A stretch of 64,000 nucleotides of DNA from Blepharisma stoltei (lineage: Eukaryota; Ciliophora; Heterotrichea; Heterotrichida; Blepharismidae). Position numbers and translations under genes: made by a program. Below are positions 9,279-19,672 of this stretch, one piece after another. How positions within the stretch are numbered: the stretch's first letter is position 1; each line of letters starts with the position of its first letter. The notes under the pieces are model-generated. The model saw only the letters and a list, made by a program, of their open reading frames with translations. It was not told the origin of the DNA and ran no database searches. Location: assembly GCA_914767885.1 (NCBI GenBank), contig CAJZBQ010000038.1:496001-560000 (forward strand), read 5' to 3'.

Positions 9279-11385
9279 ATGTCGACATTTGAGTACAGCT
9301 TCACAGCATTTGACGATTTCCCAGGCCATAGAAACAACTCTTCTAACTCCCCCCCCCCTTTAAATTGGAACTAAAAATTTTGTTCCAATTTAAAGGGGGG
9401 TTAATTTTTTTTTTTAAAAAAAAAAATATCAATATAAAATTTTTTATAAAATATATAAAAATTAAAAAAAACAAAAATTTCAAAAGCTTATCGAATTAGA
9501 TCAATAAATTTGTTTAATAAAATGCTATTTACTCTTTATCCTTTAAAACAAAGCAAGATATAACTAAATTTTCATTATTAGTTAATACGCCACTATTAAT
9601 TGGTATCAAAGTTATTTACACAAAAATTATTATTTTTATTGATAAAAAAAAATTAAAAAAAAATAAATTTTAGAAATTTATCGATCAAAGTGCTAATTTA
9701 GATGCTATTTATACTCTATTCTTTAAAATAAAGCAAGAAATAAGTAAATTTTTAAATTTTATAAAGAATTCCTATTGAATTTATATCAAAACTATCCAAA
9801 TAAAAAAATATCATTTTTACCAAAAAAACAAAAAATTTTTTGAAAATTTTTAAAAAAAAAAAAAATTAATTTGTTTTTAAAATTTAGCAATTTAGGATAA
9901 TAAATTTATTTAAATAAGATGCTTTTTATACTTTTTTCTTTAAAAAAGAGCAAGATATAATAAATTTTTAATTTTAGTTAAGAGAGAGAGAGAAATCTTT
10001 ATTACTTAAAGGCCTTTATTTCAGGGCCATGTCCCGATTAAAATTTTTTAACTTTCTTCTTTTCCTAAAATCTTTGGATAAAAATTTTTAGTAAAATTTT
10101 CTGAACCCACGTAATCCGCGATTTTTTCGATTTCTGAGTCTGATATGAATTTTCTATTTCTGATGAAATTTGAATCTGATCTAAATTTTATTTTCCTGGT
10201 AATGTTTGATTCTGATATCAATTTTATTTTTCTGATAAAATTTGAATCTGATCTAATTTTTATTTTTCTGGTGTTCAGGATTTTCTTATCGATTGTCTTC
10301 TTATCATCAATGATCACCTCAGTCTTCCTATATTTGAAGGTTTCCTGAATAGGATCTATTTCATCTAGTATTTTTCCATCTAAATGACTTAAAAACTCCA
10401 ATATTTTGTCATCTGTATCAACATTTTCTGTATCACTATCATTTCATTCATATTCTGATTCAGAATTATCAAGTAATCCTGTATCAATAAGTTCATTTAA
10501 TAGTAGTAAAAGTTCGAAAAATTCATCCTGTAAAGCTCCGTTTTCTTCACAAAAGGAAGAAGAACAGGAAACATTACTTTCCGAATCTTCCATTAAAATA
10601 AAAGTTTTAGTTAAGAAGAAGCATTTAACTTATATCAAAACTTTTTAGATAAAAATTATATATAATTTTTTTATTATAAAATTAAATTTTGTTCCAATTT
10701 AAAGGGGGGTTAATTTACCAAAAAAGTGGAAATTTTATCGATATTTTGTTCCAATTTAAAGGGGGGGGAGTAAGAGAGCTTTGGAAGACATTGTAGAACC
10801 TTTCAGCAGTGCTGGGGTCAAAATTGTCCATAGAAACATCATCAAAGCATCAGTCCTTGATACTTCAATAATAATCCGAAATATTTATGCACGTTTATGA
10901 TGAATAGCCTGCTTAGGACAATTTTGGTTTTTTAAAATAGCTCCTTATGAGCTATTTATTTTAAACTAGTATATTCATCACTACGTGACAGAGCCCTTAC
11001 ATTCCCAGAAAGAAAACAAGTGGTCATTCATCTTGCTGAAGACACGAATATTGAGAACTGTGAAATTATAGTCGGAGCCCAAAACATAGTAAACACTATC
11101 CATGATGATAAAGGGCATGCACTTCAAAATTCTCCTATAAATCAACTATTAGGCCGCTCTCATATATTGAATTCTCAGTTAATTCCTATGCTATCAGAAC
11201 TTCCAGTAAGTCAAACTAACCTATGTGGGACTAGCATTGAAAATTATCTTTATTATTTATCTCTCACTGAAAGCTACAACTGTGGGATTTATTCCCTATT
11301 AATGTGCCTTCCTCCTAACAACCCAGACAGTGCTGATTTACTTATGGAGCTCTGCGTAAAAATTAATGACTTAATTCCTTCTTAA
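9279..11385 (+). CDS. Unknown 197-aa protein, interrupted by a MITE and a short IES
   Basis: ATG 9279-9281, divergent from BBS4 with about 130 bp between starts. After removing the MITE at 9347-10773 and the 86-bp IES at 10896-10981 the frame is continuous: MSTFEYSFTAFDDFPGHRNN, then KRALEDIVEPFSSAGVKIVH, RLRDRALTFPERKQ, and the long C-terminal ORF to TAA 11385. The product is soluble-looking with mixed alpha/beta character and no recognised domain. It ends only 18 bp from the convergent phosphatase gene. The 594-nt spliced length, a multiple of three, supports the model. Confidence 0.78.
9347..10773. mobile_element. Long MITE family I element (about 1.4 kb), TAA duplication
   Basis: Flanked by TAA 9344-9346 and TAA 10771-10773, with CTCCCCCCCCCCTTTAAATT and its inverse at the ends and the same hairpin/tandem terminal layout as the BBS4 copy. 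It is unusually long. The interior has three AT-rich imperfect repeats (about 9480-9960, each with TTTAAAA...GCAAGATATAA), an AG-run motif at 9982-10004, and a region encoding repeated SDSNFIRKIKF-like units on the minus strand (10048-10401) with an opposing small ORF (10406-10648). These ORFs are low complexity and are not called as genes. Removal restores TCT TCT AAG AGA GCT in the host gene. Confidence 0.85.
10896..10981. other. TA-bounded IES (86 bp) with short terminal inverted repeats
   Basis: TA 10896-10897 to TA 10982-10983. The ends are inverse (TGATGAATA ... TATTCATCA) and the middle holds AATAGCTCCTTATGAGCTATT-like dyad symmetry. Removal gives GCA CGT TTA CGT GAC (A-R-L-R-D) in frame. 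Confidence 0.8.
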
Positions 11386-11403
11386 AATAATTCCTATTTT
11401 AAT

Positions 11404-12730
11404 CTAATTCAGAGGATGCTTAAATTGAACGATAATCGCTGTCATGTTATCACAACCAAGCCCTGCGTTGGCCCCTATTTCAGGTGACAAACATCTGTCA
11501 AGCATTTCCTCTACAATCACTGAAAGGCTTTTCACCCCGATTCTTTGTCTTACAAAATCCATTGTAGTAGGTTTTTTCTTTAAAAAAAATACTTGGCAGA
11601 TATTTTCTCGGCTATTGTGTGGATTTTTTCTCTTGATACTGCAAAAAAAAATATTTTTCGAAAAAATTCTACCAGATGTCACTAACTCCTCTTATTATAA
11701 TTAAGAAAATTGTTAATATTTTGAACAGCTTAATTTAATTTCTCGATATATCAAAAACTTGCAAAATTTGAATGTAAAATAATATATAATATTATGTATT
11801 AGAATGCAAGCTATTTGAGATTCAATAGAATTAGCTCAAAATTTGATTATAGCTATCGCTTATTTATAAATCTTTTTTTTGCTCATGGATATGGCTAATT
11901 TTCCCAAAAATGTAGGACCTATGCTCGCGGATAAGAAAAAAGATGGGACCCAAATCCACACATTGCTGGCTAGTCAGCATATCCCACACCCCATCACAAG
12001 CTAAAATAATAAATTCGTCATTTGGCTGCAAAGTTTCTCTTCTGATATCTGGAAAAGCTGTAATCATCTGGTCCCTTTGAGGGATGCTATTATTTTTCTT
12101 ATATTCCAAGTCTCCAATTGACCTGCTTAAATTAAGATTTCCCATAACTCTTCCTTCTTCAACAGTTCCTCCAGCCCTTCTGATTCTTTCTAGCTCTTCA
12201 GGAAGGTCTGGCTTATGGTCCATTGAAAGTTCTACAGCTAAGCCTCCTCTGCTGAGGACACAGCGAGAGTCGCCAGCGTTGGCTACATATATTTCGTTGC
12301 CTCTGATTAAGGCAGAAACTGCAGTGCAGCCTGCTTGGACTGTATTATCGTTCACATTGACGGCAGCTGTTTCAGGCAAGTCTCTGGAAATCCTAATTAG
12401 TTCTCGGATCCCGTCTGGGGTTTGTTGAAGCTCATCCATACGTAAGTACGATTGTCTAAGCGCATCGTCTAGTCTGCCTTCACGATAGGCTTGACTCTGT
12501 GCAAGCTCTTGGGGGAGGTGACGCGTTACAAATTCTGCCACTTCTGGGCCACCATGCCCATCATAAACACCAAAAAATGCAGTGTTAGCGTCCAAATCCA
12601 ATTTAGCAATCCTAGCATCTTCCATTGTTACTCTCCACCCTTGCATATCTGATGTAGCGAATCTCATGCGCGGGCTTTCTCCTGTGAGGGTGCGCTTTTC
12701 AGTCTTTGGGGTGGATAAATAAGGTCCCAT
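11404..12730 (-). CDS. PP2C-type Ser/Thr protein phosphatase, N-myristoylation signal
   Basis: Metal-dependent PPM/PP2C phosphatase. It starts MGPYLSTPKTEK, a good N-myristoylation signal after Met removal, as in other ciliate PP2Cs, so membrane attachment is likely. Catalytic motifs: RFATSDMQGWRVTMEDA, VYDGHGG (metal Asp), AGDSRC, MDHKPD, SRSIGD, CDGVWDMLTSQQCVD and, after an excised segment, FVRQRIG ... GCDNMTAIIV with the last metal-binding Asp. The insert is about 397 bp (11555-11951); removing it at the repeated TGGATTT gives 309 aa and an ideal family match. A TA-to-TA alternative (406 bp) is also in frame but would delete conserved residues. Confidence 0.92.
11555..11951. other. IES in PP2C with no TA at the best-fitting junction (about 397 bp)
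   Basis: The family alignment requires SQQCVD joined to FVRQ, which is obtained by joining at the direct repeat TGGATTT (coding strand; plus-strand AAATCCA at 11555-11561 and 11952-11958). The nearest TA pair (11565-11566, 11971-11972) also gives an open frame but loses SQQCV. The interior is AT-rich and includes an inverted copy of GTGTGGATTT near 11617. Confidence 0.6.
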
Positions 12731-12961
12731 ATTTTTATGAGAATTAAGCTGGGTAGGAAATAATAGAAATTAAGTAAAATCATTGAAATATAAGAAAAAT
12801 ATATAGGATTTTCTTATAAATAAGAACAGGGATTAATCGATTTTTTTGTATGGGATTGTTTATAGAAAAAGATATATAAATAAATGGTAAAGAAATAACA
12901 GGATTAAAAATGAAATAAGACTGTTTAAACGTCATTATTAATTTAGCAATTTGTAGGGATT

Positions 12962-14852
12962 TTATGAGCCGAATTCTAAAAATCTATATGCTTGGTCCAT
13001 GATAGCTGAGGCTTTGCTGCCATGATAAGAATCTCGAAGGCCTTGCCCACTTTGCTTGCTTATGACTCATTTGTCGACTTCTCTTTGGCAGACACCATAT
13101 TTAGCTTTGATTTCTTTATAGGTCAGCTTTTTCTCGAGGTATTTATCAACAATTTCTTCTTTTTCTGCTCGGCTTAGTCGTTTTCTGTGAATTTCCATTA
13201 CAATTTCTTCTTTTTCTTCAAGTTCTAAATAAATCCAGTTTTCAATTGTTTCTTGGTCGACGCCAAAGTAGTTTTTTATGGTTTCTTTGTCAAAATTTCC
13301 TTCTAAATAGTCCCGCACTAATTGAATTCGGAATGTTCTTGGGTAAGGATCATTAGCAGGATGAGACTTTTGTGGATTCAAGAAGACTTTCCTCCATATT
13401 TCAATTGTGTCTTCATCAACATCGTAAGTTGCCATAATGTTTTGTTTGTTGATGTCACCATTATTTAATTGTTGAGTTAACAAAAGGCAGAATTTTGGGG
13501 TGAATTGGGAAATTTCTTTACCCTCCTTCTAAAATTTTTATTTAAATTTAATTAGCAACCTACTTATTACAAGATATCAAAAAATGCCTGTAAATGCAAT
13601 TCACTATAACAGAAAGAGAGTTAGGTAAACAAGAATCAATATATTTTTTATATTTTTCTCGTTCTTTATCACTTTCAATGTGTACCTTAGAATCATATAA
13701 AATATGTACACACAGCTCTAAAGGAATCTTATACAATAGTGCAGTATTAACAAATCCATGTTTTTCGACAGTATCACGAATAGTATTTCTCACAGCTGAA
13801 AGAAACTCACTTCCCCCCTTTAAATTGGAACAAAAAATTTTGCTCCAATTTAAAGGGTGTTAAGAAATTATTTTATAAGAAAAAATCAATATAAAATTTA
13901 TATAGAAAAAAATTATATAAAATTTAAAGAGAAAATAAATTGTATACATTTATACTTAATAGCATTTTAATTTAATGTTCCTACCTAATGGGTGATTTAG
14001 CGAATTTCATTTTCGCGAAAATGGTATTCTTCTAACTCTCCTCCTTTAAAATTGAAAAAAATAGTGTTTAATTTTTGATTCTGCATATTAAATTGGGTAT
14101 TAAGGTATTTGCATATAGATTATATTTTTTTTATAAATTTTTTTATTATAAAATTGAATTTTGTTCCAATTTAAAGGGGGTTAACTTCCCAAAAAAATGG
14201 AAATTTTACCTATATTTTGTTTCCAATTTAAAAGGGGGGAGTCAGTAGACGTTATATATTGTACTAAATTAGGGATTTTTGAATTTCCCTCAGCATCAAG
14301 AATAAATTGATTTATTTCAGCTTCAATTATAGGAAGAAGTTGCTTATTTTCATTATCCATTTTTTTTGAAGGTATATCAAAAGTATCGAGAACGATTCTT
14401 TGGATTTCACTTGGAACTTTTCTAGACTTATTCGGCCCCCTTGATTTAGGAATATAAATTTGGTCCGTATCATCAAAAGTATTAAACTCAGAATTATCAA
14501 TTTTTTGAAATTTTGTGGGAGAATCATCATTTTCTTCTGCATCTGAAGGCCTTTTTATTGGCAATGAAACAGAGGGAATTTTATTATTTTCTGGTGGATT
14601 TTGGCTATCTTCTATGTACAGTTTTTTAGTCAGCTGGCTTTGGAAGGTTCTTAAATAAAATCCATATCCTTTGTCATTTAAAAGTTTTATTCTATCACCT
14701 TCTGCATCTAAATAATAGATGTTGGGGTTTAGAGGAACGTCTGGAATTGTTTCTTTAATAGTGAGGCAAAGTTTACAAAATAATGATGGGACTGGGGCAA
14801 TTATGTGAAATTCGTTTTTAAAGGAAACTTTGATAGATGGTAATTTTACCAT
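12962..14852 (-). CDS. PB1-like N-terminus plus HTH-like repeats, unknown protein
   Basis: ATG 14850-14852; stop TAA 12962-12964 after reading UGA as Trp (VDK-W-VISKQSGQG). Removing the MITE (13810-14244) and a 49-bp TA-IES (13521-13569) gives 468 aa. Residues 1-80 (VKLPSIKVSFKNEF...NIYYLDAEGDRIKLLNDKGY) look like a PB1/ubiquitin-like fold, followed by an acidic/Ser-rich linker with SLPIKRPSDAEEN, a predicted helical middle, and a C-terminus with three related helix-turn-helix-like units (ATYDVDEDTIEIW, NYFGVDQETIENW, AKYGVCQREVDKW). The repeats resemble homeodomain-like/transposase HTHs, so DNA binding is possible but unproven. Confidence 0.8.
13521..13569. other. Short TA-bounded IES (49 bp)
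   Basis: TA 13519-13520 and TA 13568-13569. Removal joins RHFLISC to KEISQFTPKF in frame. It is the shortest insert inferred in the window. Confidence 0.7.
13810..14244. mobile_element. MITE family I, TCA duplication
   Basis: Flanked by TCA 13807-13809 and TCA 14242-14244. The left end is slightly diverged (CTTCCCCCCTTTAAATTGG), the right is TTTAAAAGGGGGGAG; internal inverted and tandem copies of TTTAAATTGGAACAAAA are at both ends. Removal gives ACG TCT ACT GAG TTT (T-S-T-E-F) in frame in the PB1-like gene. Confidence 0.88.
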
Positions 14853-15150
14853 TATAAGATCCCCCAAATATAATTTAACGAATTTTTATGGCTTAAGATT
14901 TTTGCGTGTTGAGATAAAATTTGGGAAGATTTGGATTAGAAAATTAAATAAATTTAATATTTCTATTGCTATTGTTGATCAAAAATTAGGGTGTAGGTTT
15001 GCACTTTTATTTGACTCTACGTATGGAGCGCTATTGGCTATAATAGCAATGAATAGGTAATTTTTATTAATTTAAAAATAATGATTTAGTACAATAATTT
15101 TTATAATTTGTATATATATTATAAAGAATGCAATGGGCATTACATAATAA
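14853..15150. other. Divergent intergenic region
   Basis: About 300 bp between the divergent starts at 14852 and 15151. AT-rich; no gene, repeat or distinctive motif recognised. Confidence 0.5.
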
Positions 15151-16502
15151 ATGGATCCAAGACATGTTCAGAATGCTTCTCATCTTCGATATCCTCAAGA
15201 GCATAACTCATTTGATATGGCAGATCCTTCCATTAATACACAGAAATCATTTCTTCCAATGATAATTAAATCATCAAAGCAATTAGAAGATAATGATTTA
15301 CCAAAACTTAGATCTTCTTTAGAAAGCGTTTCCACTGTAATAAACGTAAAAGCCCCTCTTAAATCCTTTGAAATAGATATCAGCACTTATCGAAGAAACC
15401 AAAAGCAGCATAATGGATCTATTTCTCCAATTAAAATATGGCGTCTCCACCTAGCATGACCTCCGTCCATGCAGCTTCCGAGCACATATTTTAATTTTAT
15501 CGGCAAGGTTTCCAACTCTGAAATGGACAGCAATGCTAGGTATAGAAATTTCCCATAGATGGCACTGTTTGCCCTTGATTTGCCCACTGAAAATTTTTTT
15601 TGGTTTGACCAAACCATATGGTACTGGTCGAACCAAAAAATTTTTTCAGTGGGCAAATCAAGGGCAAATTGCGCCATTTAAGGGAAATTTCTATAAGCAA
15701 TTCTGGTAATGTACAGAGCCTAGCCCTAATCCGAATTCGGGATTGGTTTTTGCCTTGATGAAAAGGAGGGTTCAGGTTTGGAAAGGGCAAGCCCCAGCAA
15801 GGTTTACAGGTAATACTAGACCAATCGGCAACTCCTAGCGTGAAACTGGGCATTACGTCCCAGGATCTGGACTTTTCCTTTTTGCCGAAAGGTCTACCAG
15901 AAAATTCCATTTTTTGGAATTTTTGGATGGCCAACCTCGTTCAACCCATGCAGCATGCCGCAGAAGTCCATAGTCCACCCACTCAATACTTGACCCGACA
16001 AGGGAAGGAGGAGACGTCCAAGGCAGAGTCTCACTTCATAGGTGCCATGACATCAGGAGATGAAGAAGAAAGGAAGTGTCCGAGCTGAAATCTTGTCCAG
16101 CGAATCATTGTCCCAATTCGATCAAGGTGAAGCTGAAGATGCAGCAAAGCGGATGAACCTCCTAGGAGGTTCTTGGTGACTGCGTTAACAATATGGCAGG
16201 CGCCTTCGTGTAATAAGTTTAAGTTTAACTAAGTTTAAGGATCTATTTCTCCAAGGTCCCGAATTTATCCAACAATCAAAAAAGCAAAATTACAAAAAAT
16301 AGGATATATCGAAAAACCTGACTTTCTTTTTGAAAGTGACTCAGTTGTGCTGCCCGTTATTTCACCATTAAGAAACAGAAAAGACCCAAATAAAGTCCAT
16401 TATTTTAAGCCTTCACATTATAAACAAATCAGCCTTGATATAAGAAATCATCGAGACTACAGACCGAAAATGATTAGTATTGCAGTCGATACAAGCTTTT
16501 AA
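15151..16502 (+). CDS. Unknown basic protein, exon split by a retroposon-like IES
   Basis: ATG 15151 to TAA 16500-16502. Removing 15420-16243 joins the frame as CAT AAT GGA TCT ATT TCT CCA AGG TCC CGA (HNGSISPRSR) and gives 175 aa. The protein is Ser/Lys-rich, without recognised domains, with a C-terminal DIRNHRDYRPKMISIAVDTS. The exact multiple-of-three length and the target-site duplication support the model. No function is assigned. Confidence 0.75.
15420..16243. mobile_element. Retroposon-like element, second copy, with a nested palindrome
   Basis: Element 15431-16238 is flanked by a 16-bp direct repeat GGATCTATTTCTCCAA (15415-15430, 16239-16254). It is homologous throughout to the E2F insert: both start ATATGGCGTCTCC, share GAAATGGACAGC, TTCATAGGTGCCATG and CGTTCAACCC, and end AATAAGTTTAAGT with a TAAGTTT-type tail. 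The TA in the duplication (15420-15421, 16244-16245) gives an 824-bp precise excision. It differs from the first copy by a 153-bp palindromic insertion at 15541-15693. Confidence 0.82.
15541..15693. mobile_element. Palindromic TA-element nested in the retroposon copy (153 bp)
   Basis: Ends TATAGAAATTTCCC and its inverse, with a TA duplication (15541-15542, 15694-15695). The arms are near-perfect inverses (GTTTGCCCTTGATTTGCCCA and AAATTTTTT blocks recur in inverse). The homologous retroposon in E2F has the uninterrupted sequence GTAAGCAATTCTG here, so the empty site is documented within the window. Confidence 0.85.
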
Positions 16503-16646
16503 GCCAAGTTTCTATTTATATGTAAATTAAATTATTAATCAGTAATTTAACATAATAATTTCTTTTATAGTCATAATAAACAGAATTTTTATTTTTTCGA
16601 TATTTTCATATAGCCATTTTAAAAAGATTCATAATTTGTATTTAAA

Positions 16647-17843
16647 ATGGAAAAAAGGTCAGTTCCTCTGCGCTCCCAAAAAACGCGTAGCGAAAACCAA
16701 TCCCGCTCCAAAACACCAGATTCTCGTCCTCTTAAAGAAAAGGAATATCAATTAGCTTGTGGAAGAAACATCGTTGAGCATTTGGCAATAAATTTTTATA
16801 AATACCCAGTATCATTACAAACACTTTTGATTCCAGATATCAAATCCTTTTGAAATATAAGTGATTTTATATTTAAAAAAATCGATCCATCAATATCTTG
16901 CACAAATGACAAAGAATTAATAGAAATTTTAAAATGGCTGGGTTATCCGTATGCAATAACAGGTCAAATGCTCAATGTAGCTCAAAATTTTTGGCCTAAT
17001 TTATTAGCTGTTTTAAGCTGGCTAGTAGATCATATAAAAAATACGTTTACAGATGAAATAAAAACTGATTTAAATAAAAGTGACCAAACAATTTTTAATG
17101 AATATTTATATGAAGCTTATGAATACCAATTGCAAGACAGACCAAGATTAGAACTTCATAAATCATTATTAGAGAAATTCAAAGCAAAAGCAGATGCAAT
17201 TAATAATCAAAAATCCGAAATTCAGCACAAAATAGATGAACTTGTGAGAGAAAAAATGAGCTTGGAAGAAAACGATTTAACTCTTTTAGATTTTGAAATT
17301 GAAGAGCTTGAAGTTGAAAGCAAAGAACTAATAAAAGATAAAGATAATAAAGAAAGGCTTAAAAACGAATACATATATACAATCCAAAGCTGCTGGAACA
17401 TTTTGCTCAATTATTTTAATGTCAAATCCATTAATGAGACATTAGTTTCATCTTTAAAACAAAAAATAAACTCTTATCAAACCAGATATATCCCACTTCT
17501 TGAAGAGCAGATGTATTATGAGTCAGAAATTATGGAAAAGTCACAGGAGCTTGAAAACACTTCACTGTTAATAGAAAAAGAAAAAAAATCAGCCCAAGAA
17601 TTAGATGTAAAAATCCAAGAGGAGCTGGAAAAATATAAACAGACTAATGGCTCATTGAAATCAGAAGTAAGCACTGTGAAGTTGGAAATTGACAGTGAAA
17701 AAGAGAATATTGCAAATTTTGAAAACCAAAGCAAGACGGAAATCTCAAAGGTTACAGCTGTTATCAGAGCTGACACAGAAGCTATTTGTAAGCATGCCCA
17801 AAGAATTGCAGGATGGCTACAAGAGTTAACGATGAATTTATAA
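16647..17843 (+). CDS. NDC80: NDC80/HEC1 kinetochore protein
   Basis: Outer-kinetochore subunit that binds microtubules. The N-terminus is basic and Ser-rich (MEKRSVPLRSQKTRSENQSR), followed by the calponin-homology domain (aa about 30-135) with RPLKEKEYQLACGRNIVEHL, LLIPDIKSF-W(UGA)-NIS, IDPSISC..., LKWLGYPYAITGQML and WPNLLAVLSWLVDHI. The rest (aa 150-398) is long coiled coil, as needed for pairing with NUF2. A single uninterrupted exon of 398 aa, shorter than animal NDC80 (about 640) through a shorter coiled coil. It lacks any IES, unlike its neighbours. Confidence 0.9.
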
Positions 17844-17878
17844 ATCTTATTAAATTTTAAAACTGACTAATATTAATT

Positions 17879-19568
17879 ATGGTTGACGCCGATGTGATTT
17901 GTTTAGATGCAGACTACACATTGATTAAATACAAGTTAGCTGAATTTTTTGAGCTTCAATATAAATCTTTAGCAAAATGTGTGGTAAAACTTGGATTTTC
18001 TGAGTCACTTTTGAATCCTCCTTGACTTGGTGACATGAATAAATATTTTTTTAATGGATCTCTTGCAGATCTACAAACTGGGTACATCTTAAAGCTTGCA
18101 GAAGACAATACAATTTTAAGAGCTTATTATGGATTAGATGAAGTCAGCCAAGAGCAGCTTATAGAAACATATGGAAACCCGCCCACTTATAATCTAGACC
18201 ACTTAGAACTTGTATTTGAGAAAGAAAAACACTTTATGTTTATCACACAGTTTTACGCTGGCGGTGCCTTTGTTTTCCTCTCTGGAATTGAGCTGAATAA
18301 AAGAGGGTTATTAGAAATAGGGTCTTTTTCGAATTGGGGTGAAAAAGTTTATATTGCAAGTAATATGAATTATGATCACTCTAATATAGCCTGATCACTA
18401 TTTGGATAGGGTTTAAGTGATGTTGGGAGACGTCAGATGGGAAGTTGACGAACCAACTTTCTGGTAAAGTCAAATCCTGAGATGGCAAATTCTCTTCCTA
18501 TTGAAGATTTGTCATCTGGAGAGTTGACTTTCTCAGCAAAAATGGGTTCGTCAACTTCCCATCTGGCGTCTCCTGATGTCAGTCAAGCCCAATCCAAAGC
18601 AGAAATCAGGCTATAATGATTTATCAGAGTTTTATCCAGAATTCTTTACAAACCCAGGAAAATACTTAATAAGACAAAGTGAAGAGGTCAAAGAAGAGCT
18701 GACTCCCCCTCCGTGAGTGAACAAAACCATTGGAAAAATCCCTAATTTTTTACCCTCCGTGTGAGTGAACAAAAATTTTTTATGAAAAAAAATTGATATA
18801 TAAGTGATAATTAGTATAATGAAACCTCTAGATAATTCTCTTTAATTTTAAAAAAATTGCGTTTTAAAACATAAATTTTATAAATTAAATTAATATTTGC
18901 TTTCCAATTTTTTACAAATTAGGATTTTTTTAAATTTCGAAAAAAAAAAATTTTTTTAAAAAAAAAATTAACCCCCCTCTGTGAGTGAACAAAGTTTTTT
19001 TGTTCACTCACGGGGGGGAGTGAGAAATTTAAGAAGTTCTGGGAAAAAAATAGTTTTAGTTACAAATTCTTGTCATGAATATTCAGAAATAGTTTTTCAA
19101 TATGAGTATGGAGATGACTGGATGAATTTTTTCGACTTAGTGGTTTCTGACGCAGGGAAACCACAATTCTATTTAAGAGATGAGGAATTTGAAATATTGG
19201 ATAAAACTCATATGAAAAGAGGAAATCATAGAGCACTGATGATGCTGATTGGGTGCCAAAATTATATTTTTATAGGAGATCACTATGTAGGAGATTGTAT
19301 TGCGCCCAAGTCAATTGCTAGGTGGAATACCGCATTTCTGATGGAGGAAATTTATTATGAAAAAAGGATAGAAGGGGTTGCGTCAGCTTCTGAAATTGAA
19401 GAATCAGAAAGATGCCTGGCAGATAGTGAGACTGTGGACTATTATGAAAAGTGGGGAAGTGCTTTTGTAGATAAAGGTAAGAGAACGTATTGATGGGACC
19501 ATATTCTAAAGCATAGTTCAGTAATTTCATCAAATTTATTAGGATGTCTAAAAGCTATACATAGATAA
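17879..19568 (+). CDS. HAD-family cytosolic 5'-nucleotidase (NT5DC-like)
   Basis: Haloacid-dehalogenase type 5'-nucleotidase domain protein. Motif I is CLDADYTLIKYKL (DxDxT with the nucleophile Asp), motif II KIVLVTNSCHEYSEI, motif III/IV NYIFIGDHYVGDCIAPKS. These fit the NT5DC1/NT5C2 branch, which dephosphorylates nucleotides or related phosphates. Removing a palindromic IES (18385-18613) and a MITE (18703-19023) gives 379 aa. UGA encodes Trp at NPP-W-LGDM and near the end (RTY-W-WDHIL); the true stop is TAA 19566-19568. ATG 17879-17881 lies 36 bp after the NDC80 stop. Confidence 0.88.
18385..18613. mobile_element. Palindromic TA-bounded IES in the nucleotidase gene (229 bp)
   Basis: Bounded by TA 18385-18386 and TA 18614-18615, with terminal inverse TATAGCCTGAT. 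Longer inner arms pair (GACGTCAGATGGGAAGTTGA with its near-inverse around 18555-18580), so nearly the whole insert can fold as one hairpin with a loop around 18480-18520. Removal gives CAC TCT AAT AAT GAT TTA (H-S-N-N-D-L). Confidence 0.87.
18703..19023. mobile_element. MITE family II (CTCCGTGAGTG type), TGA duplication
   Basis: Flanked by TGA 18700-18702 and TGA 19021-19023. The left end has two tandem copies of CCCTCCGTGAGTGAACAAAA (the second altered by an extra GT); the right end is a hairpin of CCTCTGTGAGTGAACAAA with its inverse. Removal leaves GAA GAG CTG AGA AAT TTA (E-E-L-R-N-L) in frame. Confidence 0.9.
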
Positions 19569-19672
19569 TCATTTATTTTCTCCTAAATTATTTTTGATTA
19601 AATTTTTCTTGTATATAGTTGTTTTTCATGAATAAAAACTTGAAATTTAATATTTATTAAAGACTTTAGGCT

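Noticed and set aside
9147-9329. Minus-strand 60-codon ORF between BBS4 and the next gene
   Set aside because: It overlaps the start of a better-supported plus-strand gene (ATG 9279) and the divergent promoter; low-complexity and hydrophobic.
10048-10648. Opposing ORFs inside the 1.4-kb MITE as real genes
   Set aside because: They are low-complexity, repeat-coded and confined to a removable element; listed only as an oddity.
16647-17843. Generic myosin/SMC coiled-coil protein
   Set aside because: The N-terminal calponin-homology segment with LKWLGYPYAITGQML and WPNLLAVLSWLV identifies NDC80.
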